Of a stretch of 64,000 bases of DNA, positions 34,845 to 43,743 are shown piece by piece (within the stretch, counting starts at the first letter, position 1; the number at the start of each line of letters is the position of its first letter). The stretch comes from Bacillota bacterium (GTDB lineage: Bacteria > Bacillota > Clostridia > Christensenellales > SZUA-584). Where the stretch lies: NCBI GenBank assembly GCA_023410475.1, contig JAEYPS010000025.1:124001-188000 (forward strand), read 5' to 3'. The notes under the pieces were generated by a model that searched no databases, was not told where the DNA came from, and worked only from the letters and a program-made list of their open reading frames with translations. The position numbers were made by a program, and so were the translations under genes.

Positions 34845-37463
34845 TTATTTAAGGAACATCCTCAGCATGCCCTCTTTCTTGTCCGCGAACGGTGCGTAGC
34901 GCACCGGAAGGTCCATCCACGTCTTTTTGTCGACAATGCTCTTGTAGTGTGTGAACGTGTCGAAGCTCAGTTTACCGTGATACGCGCCCATGCCGCTCTC
35001 GCCGACGCCTCCGAATCCCATATGCGTAGTAGCAAGGTGTATTATGGTGTCGTTTATGCATCCACCGCCGTGAGAAATCTCGCGCAGCACCCGTTTTTGC
35101 AGCGCCTTGTTCTTCGTGAACAGGTAAAGCGCAAGCGGCTTCGGGCGAGACTTGATTTCTCGTATGGCGTCGTTTATATCCGTATATTTTATGATCGGCA
35201 GTATAGGCCCGAATATCTCCTGCTGCATTATCTTTGACTCGGCGGTTATGCCCGTAAGCACGGTGGGCTCTATCTTCATCGTCTCGCGATTGCTGCCCCC
35301 GCCTATCGACGCCGTCTCTCCTTCCATCAGCCCGAGAAGCCTGTCAAACTCGCTTTCGCTGATTATCTTTGGAAGGCTTTTATCGTCAAGTCCTCCCGGA
35401 TAGAACGTTTCGACTGCCTTTTTAAGCTCTTTAACAAGCTCGCGCGCAACACTCGCGTGAACGTAAGCGTGGTCGGGCGCGACGCACGTCTGCCCCGCGT
35501 TGATAAACTTGCCGAATGCCAGCCTCTTCGCTGTCGTGCGTATATCCGCCGTCTCGTCGATGATAACCGGGCTCTTTCCTCCAAGCTCAAGGCTTACAGG
35601 CGTGAGGTGCTTCGCGGCTGCCTGCATTACAGTCCTGCCCACCTCTACGCTGCCCGTAAAGAATATATAGTCGTATTTTTGATCAAGCAGATTTGCGTTC
35701 TCGCTGCGGCTACCCTGCAGCACGCTCACGTACTCGGGCGGGAATATATCCGCTATTATCTCCGCCAAAGCCTTCGACGTGTGCGCCGATTTGACGGACG
35801 GCTTGAGCATAACGCAGTTGCCCGCGGCTATAGCCCCCGCCAGCGGGTCTAGCGAGAGCAGCACAGGGTAATTCCACGGCGATATTATGAGAGCCACTCC
35901 GTACGGCTCGGGCACCACAAAGCTGCTTGCGGCAAACTGCGAGAGCGGCGTGTGCACGCGGCGCGTTCTTGCCCAGCTTTTAAGGTGCTTTATCTCAAAG
36001 CGCAGCTCATCGCGGCACATGCCTATCTCGGTCATATAGCCTTCATAGTCCGATTTGCCAAGGTCCGCGTGAAGCGCGTCAAGCAGCTTCCTCTCGTTCG
36101 ATATCACCGCCGAGAGCAGTTTCTTTAATGCGTCCAGCCTGAAATTTACGTCTAGCGTCTTGCCGGTGTCAAAAAATGCTCTCTGTGCGGCCAACAATTC
36201 GGCGTTATTCATATTACCCTCCTTATTATCAGCAAATGCACTTTGCTTGTCAGACTCCTTTATTATCTTTTCGATTATCGCTTTTATCTCGGCCTCCCCG
36301 AAGATCTTCGGCACGGGATACCACGGGTTGGCTTCTTTTATAGCCCACCTTACCATCTGCGGTATGTCGCCCCGCTTTATAAAATCGAACTTATCGGGTA
36401 TGCCCATGTCTCGGTTCAAACGTTTTATCTCTTCTATGAACAACAGCGCCGCTTGCTGCTCGCTCATACCCGAAACACCCAGCCCCGCAACTTGCGCGAG
36501 GCGCGAGAGCTGTTTATATACACTGCTTCCGAACGCCTCAAGCACATACGGCAGCACGACGGCGTTCGCGCGCCCGTGAGCTTCGTTATAAAGCCCGCCC
36601 AGCGTATGCGCTATAGGGTGCACATATGTCAGCCCCGCTCGAGTGAACGAATCCCCGGCATAGAACGACGCAAGCAGCATGTTGTTCCTCGCTTCAAGGT
36701 CGCGGCCGTCCGTGTAGGTTTTTCTTATGTTCGCAAATATGAGCCTTACCGCGTCCTCCGACAGCTTTTTGCAGAGCTTCGTCACGCCGCGGGTTATATA
36801 CGCCTCGACCGCGTGAGTAAGCGCGTCCATACCGGTAGCCGCGGTTATCGCAGGCGGAAGCCCTGTTATAAGCTCGGGATCAAGCGCGCAGCAAACAGGG
36901 ATCAGCACGGGGTCGTTTATGGCGTATTTATGACGCGTCGCACCGTCAGTGATAACCGCAGCGACGGTGACCTCAGAGCCGGTTCCCGCCGTTGTGGGTA
37001 CGGCGAACACAGGCGGCACGGATCTTAACACCTTTAAAAACCCTTTGAGCCTAGGTATGGATTTTCTGGGCTTTGCCACTCTCGCCGAAGCGGCTTTCGC
37101 AGTATCGATGACAGAGCCGCCGCCAAACGCAACAAAGCCTTTGCAGCCATTTTCGAGATACGCTTTTCGCGCGTCTTCTACGATATCTATGGTGGGGTTA
37201 GCCTTCACTTCGTCGAACAGGGTATATTTTATTCCTTGCTTCTCCAAGGCCTCAAGAAGGCCTGCCGGAAGGCCGAGCTGCATAATGATTTTGTCCGTTA
37301 CGAAAAGGACGTTATCTACGCCAAAGCTCTTCACGGCTTCCGGCAGACGAAGCACGCTGCCCGCACCGCTGAGCACAAGAGGCTTTCTCCATTTGAAAAA
37401 GTGGGACGCGTTGTAAAAGCAAAACTGAAAGATACGGTACCACGCCACTGTAAGACAATTCAT
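34845..37463 (-). CDS. Iron-type alcohol dehydrogenase fused to aldehyde dehydrogenase (or two overlapping translation units)
   Basis: The 872-codon frame begins with an iron-type ADH (about 1-405; GGGSVIDTAKA, PTTAGTGSEVT, ATGMDALTHAVEAY, HPIAHTLGG and HGRANAVVLP with metal His). It continues with an ALDH3-like aldehyde dehydrogenase (about 418-872; ISPWNYP, FTGSVEVG, LELGGKSP, and catalytic Cys in NAGQTCVAPD). The order is the reverse of AdhE, and the ALDH is the non-acylating type. At the junction a strong AAGGAGGG precedes ATG 36212, and TAATAA lies there in another frame, so the ALDH is probably also made alone. The pair could interconvert an alcohol, aldehyde and acid. The first ATG has GGGGGTGA upstream. 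Confidence 0.88.
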   Translation of the reverse strand: MNCLTVAWYRIFQFCFYNASHFFKWRKPLVLSGAGSVLRLPEAVKSFGVDNVLFVTDKIIMQLGLPAGLLEALEKQGIKYTLFDEVKANPTIDIVEDARKAYLENGCKGFVAFGGGSVIDTAKAASARVAKPRKSIPRLKGFLKVLRSVPPVFAVPTTAGTGSEVTVAAVITDGATRHKYAINDPVLIPVCCALDPELITGLPPAITAATGMDALTHAVEAYITRGVTKLCKKLSEDAVRLIFANIRKTYTDGRDLEARNNMLLASFYAGDSFTRAGLTYVHPIAHTLGGLYNEAHGRANAVVLPYVLEAFGSSVYKQLSRLAQVAGLGVSGMSEQQAALLFIEEIKRLNRDMGIPDKFDFIKRGDIPQMVRWAIKEANPWYPVPKIFGEAEIKAIIEKIIKESDKQSAFADNKEGNMNNAELLAAQRAFFDTGKTLDVNFRLDALKKLLSAVISNERKLLDALHADLGKSDYEGYMTEIGMCRDELRFEIKHLKSWARTRRVHTPLSQFAASSFVVPEPYGVALIISPWNYPVLLSLDPLAGAIAAGNCVMLKPSVKSAHTSKALAEIIADIFPPEYVSVLQGSRSENANLLDQKYDYIFFTGSVEVGRTVMQAAAKHLTPVSLELGGKSPVIIDETADIRTTAKRLAFGKFINAGQTCVAPDHAYVHASVARELVKELKKAVETFYPGGLDDKSLPKIISESEFDRLLGLMEGETASIGGGSNRETMKIEPTVLTGITAESKIMQQEIFGPILPIIKYTDINDAIREIKSRPKPLALYLFTKNKALQKRVLREISHGGGCINDTIIHLATTHMGFGGVGESGMGAYHGKLSFDTFTHYKSIVDKKTWMDLPVRYAPFADKKEGMLRMFLK
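36212..36228 (-). promoter_or_regulatory. Internal ribosome binding site at the ADH-ALDH junction
   Basis: On the minus strand, AAGGAGGG (36217-36224) is followed by AATAT and an ATG whose A is at 36212, in frame with the ALDH domain. TAATAA (36223-36228) overlaps the site in a different frame. This is the structure expected where one gene stops and the next starts, which makes a secondary loss of a stop codon, or a base indel, likely. Confidence 0.75.
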
Positions 37464-37648
37464 ATGCCGTCACCCCCGATTTTTACGCTATTTAAGCTTT
37501 TTCGTCAGCCTGTTATATTAATGTTGAAAGGATAATCAATGATTCGTTATATCATATACTCGTACTTACTATATTAATACAAATTATAAAACTGTCAATC
37601 AAATATTAGCAGCCCTATACCAAAGGCCGGTTCATCCGAGTGTACGCA

Positions 37649-37674
37649 AAAGGCGCGAGCAGCGCCGCGCCTTT
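37649..37674 (-). terminator. Terminator after the deoC-pfkB-oxidoreductase operon
   Basis: AAAGGCGCG (37649-37657) and CGCGCCTTT (37666-37674) form a 9-bp stem just beyond the oxidoreductase stop. The T-run on the minus strand is short. Confidence 0.65.
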
Positions 37675-37686
37675 CTGACATAACGT

Positions 37687-38832
37687 TTATATCTCTTTCC
37701 AGCTCTCGCTCTTCGCCGACTCGACGATGGTCTCGCAAAGCTCCAGCTCCCTCAAACCTGCCTCGAACATCGGGAAGTCCGCCTCTCCCTTCATGCCGCC
37801 GAGTATGTACGAGTACATCGTTTTGAACATCTGCTTCGACGTGTCGGGGAAGCCTTCGTTGTGTCCGCCCGGGAAGCTCGTTATGGCGCGCGCCGGCTCA
37901 GCGAGAAGCGACGGGTCTTTCAAGAGCAGCTCGTTGTTGCCGTCTCTCCTGCCTATCCAAAGCTCGTTGTTGCGCTCGGTGTCAATAGCTACTGCCTTCT
38001 TGCTGCCGTATATCTCGACATAGCATCTGTTTTTCCTGCCTGCCGCAACCTGGTTTACCGTTAATGAGCCGTGCGCCTTTTCGCCGAACCTCAGCAGCAC
38101 CGTCGCGTAGTCCTCGGTGTTTATCTCTATATCGCCGTAATCCTCGGACGTCAGTATCTTGCCGGAGTACGTTTCCACAGGCTTCAGCGGTTTTTTGCGC
38201 ACGGGATAGAACGTCGCGAAATCGGCGCATACTTTTTTGACTTTAAGGCCGGTGACGTATTCCACGAGATCGAGCCAGTGAGAGCCTATGTCTGCTATCG
38301 CCCGCGAGTCGCCGCTGTACTTTGGCTCGAGCCTCCAGTTGTAGTCCGTCTGATAGAACAGCCAGTCCTGCTGGTATGAGCCGTTCACCGCGAGTATCTC
38401 GCCAAGCTCGCCGCTGTCTATCATCGCCTTTATATGGCGCACTACAGGGTAAAAGCGAAGGTTGAAATGTACTGCGTTAGCGACTCCCTTCTCTTTTGCC
38501 AGCTTCACGAGCTCGCGCGCTTCGACAGAGTTCATAGAGAGCGGCTTTTCGCAGACAACGTGCTTGCCCGCCTCTATTATTTCTTTTGACATCTTATAAT
38601 GCAGGTGATTGGGCGTGCATACGTGTATCACGTCTATATCCGGCCGGGCGATGAGTTTCCTGTAATCGCCGTAACACTCCGGTATAGAAAGCTCGTCCGC
38701 CTTTGCCTTCGCGACCTCGTCATTCACGTCCGCGAGGGCGACGACGTCCGCGAGCCCCGTGCGCCTCAGAGCCTCGATGTGCGCCGGCCCTATAAACCCT
38801 GTGCCAATAACTCCAACCCTCAGTCTTTTCAT
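37687..38832 (-). CDS. Gfo/Idh/MocA-family sugar dehydrogenase
   Basis: The 381-residue protein has an N-terminal Rossmann domain (VGVIGTGFIGPAHIEAL) and the catalytic-site motif CEKPLSMN (Lys about 96), then the C-terminal alpha/beta domain with DIGSHWLDLVEYVTG (His near 185). Members oxidise or reduce sugars, inositols and their derivatives with NAD(P). It lies 16 bases after a PfkB kinase gene and follows deoC in the same operon, so it probably works on a sugar that is later phosphorylated and cleaved. Confidence 0.9.
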   Translation of the reverse strand: MKRLRVGVIGTGFIGPAHIEALRRTGLADVVALADVNDEVAKAKADELSIPECYGDYRKLIARPDIDVIHVCTPNHLHYKMSKEIIEAGKHVVCEKPLSMNSVEARELVKLAKEKGVANAVHFNLRFYPVVRHIKAMIDSGELGEILAVNGSYQQDWLFYQTDYNWRLEPKYSGDSRAIADIGSHWLDLVEYVTGLKVKKVCADFATFYPVRKKPLKPVETYSGKILTSEDYGDIEINTEDYATVLLRFGEKAHGSLTVNQVAAGRKNRCYVEIYGSKKAVAIDTERNNELWIGRRDGNNELLLKDPSLLAEPARAITSFPGGHNEGFPDTSKQMFKTMYSYILGGMKGEADFPMFEAGLRELELCETIVESAKSESWKEI

Positions 38833-38848
38833 ATGCTATCACTCCTTG

Positions 38849-39979
38849 TTATTCTATTTCATCGTTTGCCCATGATATAAGGAAACTAATTAACTCATTA
38901 AAGCTCGCGCTTCTCCCGCCGCGAACATAGAAACCCGAAGCCGCCATGCCTAGCAGCAGCGCAGCCTCGGGCTTGGCCCCGAGGCAAAGACCCGCCAAAA
39001 ACCCCGCGTTAAAATTATCGCCGGCGCCCGTTGTCAAAACAGGCTTTGCGCAGTACGGCCCTGTCCTTATGCTAAACTTTCCTCCCGCTATACAGCAGGC
39101 TTCTCTTAGCGGGTGAATCACAAGCGTTCCTATGTTAACATGGCGCTTGATATGCTGCGCTATATGCTCAAGGTCGTAATCCGTAAATCCGAAATCCCCT
39201 CCCAGCGCGTTCGCTACCTGAACGGCCTCCCGAAGGTTAAGCCCGAGTATAACCTCAAATCTGTCCGCAAAAAGCCCTATCGTATCAAGCGCTTTGCGCA
39301 GCTCCTCCACAGGCCGGGAAGCCGGGTCCGCGAGGTCGAAAAACAGCTTTTTGCCCTCTGTCGCGTTTTTCAGCAGCGGCAGCGCTTCATCGTATATGCC
39401 CTTCCATATGCTCTGGGAATAAGGCGTGAGCGACCAGTTTTCAAAGCCTATAAGCGAACATTCGTCGATAAACCGGGCAAGCGTTTCAATCCCTGCCCTC
39501 TCCTTTACGGCGCCGAACGTAAGCTCGAGAAACGGCGACAGCTTCGAGCGTATAATCTTGCCGTCCTCAAACTCCATGGCGTCGGTCGAGCCGGGGTTTG
39601 AGACGGAATATACGCTCTCACAGCGTTTTGCCATATCGCCGAATACCGGGTGGATATCGGGGTATCCGAGCGCTCCGATGTACGACATGCGCGCACCCAT
39701 CTCTATAAGCGCGTTCGCCAGTATCGGGCCGTTGCCGCCGAGCTTCTTTGAAACCGTCACTATCTCTACGTTGGAAGAAAGCCCCGACGTCGCCGCAATA
39801 CGTCTTCCGTATTCGGTAAGCGTAGGCACTCTCGTGTAACTTAAAGGGTCTATCCTCTTGTCGACAACGTGAACGACCTCGTCCACAAAGCCGTCGAATC
39901 CTATAACAGCTTTAATAACCGAAGGGTCTTTGCTCTTAAGCCACTGCGCAAGGCTTTTTATCTCATCGGCGCTTTTCAT
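38849..39979 (-). CDS. PfkB-family carbohydrate kinase
   Basis: The 376-residue protein has GFDGFVDEVVHVVDKR at the N-terminus, KKLGGNGPILANALIEMGARMSYIGALG (substrate-binding segment), and the C-terminal signature TTGAGDNFNAGFLAG with the catalytic Asp. It is longer than ribokinase and forms its own branch. The sugar is not predictable. It sits between deoC (24 bases upstream) and a Gfo/Idh/MocA gene. Confidence 0.88.
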   Translation of the reverse strand: MKSADEIKSLAQWLKSKDPSVIKAVIGFDGFVDEVVHVVDKRIDPLSYTRVPTLTEYGRRIAATSGLSSNVEIVTVSKKLGGNGPILANALIEMGARMSYIGALGYPDIHPVFGDMAKRCESVYSVSNPGSTDAMEFEDGKIIRSKLSPFLELTFGAVKERAGIETLARFIDECSLIGFENWSLTPYSQSIWKGIYDEALPLLKNATEGKKLFFDLADPASRPVEELRKALDTIGLFADRFEVILGLNLREAVQVANALGGDFGFTDYDLEHIAQHIKRHVNIGTLVIHPLREACCIAGGKFSIRTGPYCAKPVLTTGAGDNFNAGFLAGLCLGAKPEAALLLGMAASGFYVRGGRSASFNELISFLISWANDEIE

Positions 39980-40003
39980 ATCTATAACAGCCCTCCGGTT
40001 CGT

Positions 40004-40738
40004 TTAATAGCCGCCCGAGAATTCCGTTACCTCATCAGGCAGCCGAAGCGTTCCTTCTTTTTCGCACTGCCTCGCGTCCTCTATTATCTGCTTTGTAGCA
40101 GTCGCGCCGAACCTCGTTCCGCCGACAGCCCGCACAGCAAGCGCCGCGTCCAGAGTCCTTACTCCTCCCGCAGCCTTCACCTGCACGGCGGGAGAACATC
40201 TGCTTCTCATAAGCTTTAAATCGTGTATCGTAGCCCCGCCGTCAGCGAAGCCCGTCGACGTCTTAACCCACGCAGCTCCCGCCCGTTCGCACATCCCGCA
40301 CGCCTTTACCTTCTCCTCGTCCGTAAGGTAATGATTCTCGAATATCACCTTGACCTTAACGCCTCGCCTTCGCGCAACGTCGCATACCGCTTTTATATCC
40401 TTTTCCACGTAGTCGAAGTCTCCTGATTTGAGCCTTCCGAAGTTGAGCACCATATCGAGTTCTTTGCAGCCCTGATCTATAGCTATCTCTGCTTCCATGA
40501 CCTTTACTTCCGTCAGATTGGCGCCGTGCGGAAAGCCTATGACCGTCGTCACCAAGACGTCGCTGCCCTTGAGTATTTCGCTTGCGGTCTCTACATCGCA
40601 CGGCTTTACGCACACTGTAGCGCAGTCATACTCCCGGGCGAGAGCGCATCCCTCCTCAACTTCCTGCCGCGTTAACTGGGGACGCAGCAGCGAGTGGTCG
40701 ATCATCTTCGCAATATCCTTCGCTGTCACCTTTACCAC
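40004..40738 (-). CDS. deoC: Deoxyribose-phosphate aldolase
   Basis: The 244-residue enzyme has ELDMVLNFG (Asp near 95), WVKTSTGFADGGATIHDLKLM (Schiff-base Lys near 157) and VKAAGGVRT (second Lys), all as in DeoC. It cleaves 2-deoxyribose-5-phosphate to acetaldehyde and glyceraldehyde-3-phosphate. One difference is IFENHYLTDEEK in place of the usual IIETCLLTDEEK. There is no N-terminal targeting helix, in contrast to the two DeoC homologues in the BMC locus, so this copy is probably cytosolic. The start is GTG at 40738 after GGAAGG. Confidence 0.93.
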   Translation of the reverse strand: MVKVTAKDIAKMIDHSLLRPQLTRQEVEEGCALAREYDCATVCVKPCDVETASEILKGSDVLVTTVIGFPHGANLTEVKVMEAEIAIDQGCKELDMVLNFGRLKSGDFDYVEKDIKAVCDVARRRGVKVKVIFENHYLTDEEKVKACGMCERAGAAWVKTSTGFADGGATIHDLKLMRSRCSPAVQVKAAGGVRTLDAALAVRAVGGTRFGATATKQIIEDARQCEKEGTLRLPDEVTEFSGGY

Positions 40739-40953
40739 TGTTATACACCTTCCCTTGCTGAAAAATTTATTTTCAATATTATTAGAAAAATTAAAATAGG
40801 CTGACTTTTTTACAGTATTGTATTCACGAATGATTATAACATTATTCTGTCTGAACAGGTATAACCAAAAGCATTTATTTTTAATTTTTCTTGCGCGCCT
40901 TCAAAATAAACCGCAGCCGGACGGCAGATAATATATACAAGGAGGTTAAATCA

Positions 40954-41109
40954 ATGAAACGTATATTTACTGTAATATTGGCCGTATTGGCTATGACCGC
41001 TGTTCTTTGCGGCTGCACGGAAAACGAGGGAACACAGCGCTCGCCCGGCGTCGACTATCCGCCCGACCGGCAGGAGAACCTGAACAACTACAACAACGGC
41101 CTCAGCTGA
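40954..41109 (+). CDS. Small lipoprotein
   Basis: The 51-residue product has a lipoprotein signal peptide (KRIFTVILAVLAMTAVLCGC, lipobox LCGC) and a short hydrophilic tail rich in Asn, Asp, Pro and Gln. The GGAGG site seven bases before the ATG supports translation. I recognise no family. It may be an independent unit before the MarR promoter. Confidence 0.7.
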   Translation: MKRIFTVILAVLAMTAVLCGCTENEGTQRSPGVDYPPDRQENLNNYNNGLS

Positions 41110-41200
41110 CGGGAAGGACTAATAAAATATCACGGACGCGCAGTTAATAAACGACACATAATCGTATTAAATAGTTAACACGATTGATAAATACTGGACA

Positions 41201-41230
41201 TTGACATCGATTTGTCTCGGCGGATATAAT
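41201..41230 (+). promoter_or_regulatory. Promoter of the MarR-DegV operon
   Basis: TTGACA (41201-41206) and TATAAT (41225-41230) match consensus, with an 18-base spacer. Confidence 0.82.
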
Positions 41231-41238
41231 CAAAATAC

Positions 41239-41251
41239 TTTGATGTTCAAA
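41239..41251 (+). promoter_or_regulatory. Palindromic FabT-like operator
   Basis: TTTGA-TGT-TCAAA lies at the expected transcription start, just downstream of the -10 box. It resembles the FabT box of streptococci (TTTGATTATCAAA). The gene that follows encodes a MarR-family protein, so direct autorepression is likely. Confidence 0.65.
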
Positions 41252-41264
41252 ATAATTTATAAGG

Positions 41265-41726
41265 GTGAGCGATATAGACGATTATCAGGCGCAGCTTAAT
41301 TACTTTCTTGTCAAGGTGTTTAACGAGATACTTCGAATAGAGGAAGACTGCTTAAAAACCGGAGAGTTTAAAAACCTTTCCGTGCGCGAGATGCATGTTA
41401 TCGAAGCCGTCTGCGATGCGGAAGCGCAGGGCGGCGGTAACCGTTCAAGCGATATCGCTCAGGCTCTGAGCATCTGCGCGGGAACGCTTACGACAGAGGT
41501 CGCCGTTCTCGAAAGAAAGGGCTGCATAGAGCGCAGGCAGGATACGAAGGACAGAAGGATCGTCCGGCTGTACGCTACCGACAAGGGCAAGCGGGCAAAC
41601 GAAACTCACCAGGAGTTTCACCGCAAGATGGTATCAGACGTCCTTGATGCTCTGACTCAGGATGAAGCGGACAGCCTTGTTAAAGGTTTAAAAAGTCTGG
41701 TCGGGTTTTTTAATAAAAGCAAATAA
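41265..41726 (+). CDS. MarR-family regulator, FabT-like
   Basis: The 153-residue protein has a MarR winged helix: LSVREMHVIEAV, SSDIAQALSICAGTLTTEVAVLERKG (recognition helix), and the wing ERRQDTKDRRIVRLYATDKGK. FabT regulators of this type bind with acyl-ACP and repress fatty-acid synthesis genes. The downstream DegV gene and the operator in the promoter agree with a lipid role. The start is GTG at 41265; the ribosome site (AAGG) is almost adjacent, which is weak. Confidence 0.85.
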   Translation: MSDIDDYQAQLNYFLVKVFNEILRIEEDCLKTGEFKNLSVREMHVIEAVCDAEAQGGGNRSSDIAQALSICAGTLTTEVAVLERKGCIERRQDTKDRRIVRLYATDKGKRANETHQEFHRKMVSDVLDALTQDEADSLVKGLKSLVGFFNKSK

Positions 41727-41740
41727 GGGAGGAATATATT

Positions 41741-42583
41741 TTGGCTATCAGGATCATTACGGACAGCACGAGCGACATCGATCTTGCGGATCAGAAGGCT
41801 CTTGGAATCGACATTGTATCGTTGAACGTTATTTTTGACGACAAGAAGTTTACCGACGGAGTCGACCTAAAAAAAGATCAGTTTTATGAAATGCTCAGCA
41901 AAGCGGAGCACCTGCCCACCACGTCCCAGGTAAACCCTGACGGCTTCGAGGACCTTTTTAAAGGCTATATCGACGCGGGCGACGAAATCATAGGTATTTT
42001 TATTTCCAGCAAATTGAGCGGAACCTACCAGTCAGCAGTCATAGTGCAGCAGGCGCTGGCCTCAAACAACATTTATGTCGTCGACTCAAAAAGCGCGACG
42101 TTCGGTCTTGCGCTGCTCGTTTACGAAGCGATAAAGCAAAGGGACAGCGGCGTGCCCGCAAAAGAGATATTTGACAGCCTTATGTCGCTTCGCGACAGGA
42201 TAGAGTTTTACGCTGTCGTTGATACTCTCAAATACTTGAAGATGGGCGGGAGGCTCTCCTCCTCCGCTGCGTTTCTTGGCGGGATGCTCAACATAAAGCC
42301 TCTCGTATCGCTAATAGATGGCGAAGTGAAGTCTCCCGGAAAGGCGAGGGGCCAGAGCGCGGCGTTCGCGGCTATAGCCGAGAAGATAAAAGAGAACGCT
42401 CCCGATAAGAACTACCCTATAGTTTCCGGCCATACCAACGATCCAAAGCTCATGGACGATTTTAACGCTTATATCGAGAAATCGGCAGGCGTTAAGCCCG
42501 ATCATATTTGTGAGATAGGATGCGTCATAGGTACGCACAGCGGTCCCGGCTGCGTAGGCCTTGCATATGTAAAGGCTGTATAG
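41741..42583 (+). CDS. DegV-family fatty-acid-binding protein (FakB type), second copy
   Basis: The 280-residue protein has IITDSTSDIDL at the N-terminus, PTTSQVNPDGFEDLF (the TSQ segment binding the carboxylate), FISSKLSGTYQSA, VVDSKSATFGLAL, KYLKMGGRLSSSAAFLGG and a C-terminal IGTHSGPGCVGLAY. This is closer to FakB than the copy at 26642. It follows the MarR gene by 14 bases and is surely co-transcribed. The start is TTG after GGGAGG. A strong terminator follows. Confidence 0.92.
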   Translation: MAIRIITDSTSDIDLADQKALGIDIVSLNVIFDDKKFTDGVDLKKDQFYEMLSKAEHLPTTSQVNPDGFEDLFKGYIDAGDEIIGIFISSKLSGTYQSAVIVQQALASNNIYVVDSKSATFGLALLVYEAIKQRDSGVPAKEIFDSLMSLRDRIEFYAVVDTLKYLKMGGRLSSSAAFLGGMLNIKPLVSLIDGEVKSPGKARGQSAAFAAIAEKIKENAPDKNYPIVSGHTNDPKLMDDFNAYIEKSAGVKPDHICEIGCVIGTHSGPGCVGLAYVKAV

Positions 42584-42610
42584 GCCACCACATTTACCTT
42601 TATGGGACCA

Positions 42611-42646
42611 AAAAACACGCCCCGTTTAGATGCGGAGCGTGTTTTT
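42611..42646 (+). terminator. Terminator of the MarR-DegV operon
   Basis: AAAAACACGC (42611-42620) pairs with GCGTGTTTTT (42637-42646); T-rich sequence follows. Confidence 0.82.
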
Positions 42647-42690
42647 ATTTGATTAGTATGAAATACCGACTGAAATAAAACGCTGAAAGC

Positions 42691-43557
42691 TCATGCCTGC
42701 CGTGTTAGTTCGGCGTCTGTCAGAGCCTCCAGCCGCTTATGTTTTGTATCGAAGATGTTATAAAACACGACGGTCGCTATGACGACGATGCCTCCGGCGA
42801 GCGCCCATACCCCCGGCGCTTCCCCATAAAGCAAAAACACCCAGACGGGGTTAAGCAAAGGCTCAAGCGTGCAGATGAGCGAAGCAGATATGGGCGTTGT
42901 CAGCTTTATGCCTATTGTAAACAGCACGTACGCAAGCCCTAGCTGGAAGATACCCAGCAGCGCGACGGCTCCCCACGCGGCGGGCTCAAACGTAACGTTC
43001 GTAATTACAAACGGCAGCCCTATCACCACGTTTATCAGGTGCCCGAGCAGCACGGCCTCCTCGGGCTTTGCCCCCGGAGAGTTGTTTATAAGGAACACGC
43101 CCGCGAACGTTATCCCGGAAAGGCAGGCGAGTATGTTGCCCAGCATGGCGTCGGGCTTGAGCTGATCAAAGAAAAACAGCGCCATGCCGAAAAAAACGAC
43201 TGTTACAGCAGCGATATCCATAAGCCTCGCGCGCTTTTTAAAGAACATAATTGAGATAACAAGCACGAATATAGGCGCGGTATACTGCAGCACTATCGCG
43301 TTTGCTGCGGTAGTAAGTTTGTTTGCGTTAACAAACAACACTGTAGTGGCTGACAGCGCAAGAGCGCCCATAATTACCGGGCGGTTAAACGTTATTCGGG
43401 GCTTTCGCATATATAGCGCCATAACGGCCGCCGCGAAGACGGCGCGGACACCCACGATAGTCATAGCGTCCCAGGGGATGAACTTTATAAGCAATCCTCC
43501 GAAGCTCCATAGCATTGCGGTGAATATTATCAGCATCGGGCCTTTAGCGTTGTTCAT
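42691..43557 (-). CDS. EamA/DMT-family transporter
   Basis: The 288-residue protein has ten predicted membrane helices in two EamA repeats: LIIFTAMLWSFGGLLIKF opening the first and LACLSGITFAGVFLINN opening the second, with a conserved TLEPLLNPVWVFLLYGE near the C-terminus. DMT exporters move metabolites such as amino acids. The substrate is unknown. It is transcribed alone. Confidence 0.9.
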   Translation of the reverse strand: MNNAKGPMLIIFTAMLWSFGGLLIKFIPWDAMTIVGVRAVFAAAVMALYMRKPRITFNRPVIMGALALSATTVLFVNANKLTTAANAIVLQYTAPIFVLVISIMFFKKRARLMDIAAVTVVFFGMALFFFDQLKPDAMLGNILACLSGITFAGVFLINNSPGAKPEEAVLLGHLINVVIGLPFVITNVTFEPAAWGAVALLGIFQLGLAYVLFTIGIKLTTPISASLICTLEPLLNPVWVFLLYGEAPGVWALAGGIVVIATVVFYNIFDTKHKRLEALTDAELTRQA

Positions 43558-43660
43558 AGCTGTCTCCAGGGCTCAAAGTATTGATGGATATATTATCACA
43601 CCCCAATAAACCGGTCAATGGCTTCGATAAGTAATGTCCATACATAAAAGCAAGCTGAGA

Positions 43661-43690
43661 TTGTGCGAACGCCCCCCCGGGGTGTATAAT
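43661..43690 (+). promoter_or_regulatory. Possible promoter of the 5'-nucleotidase gene
   Basis: A consensus TATAAT (43685-43690) lies 18 bases after a poor -35 box TTGTGC (43661-43666). A C-run followed by GGGG occupies the spacer. A weak -35 suggests activator use or a different sigma factor. Confidence 0.4.
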
Positions 43691-43743
43691 AAAATGACGC
43701 TGTTTAATACACTCTGTTATCAATCCTTTACAGGAGGTTTCCT

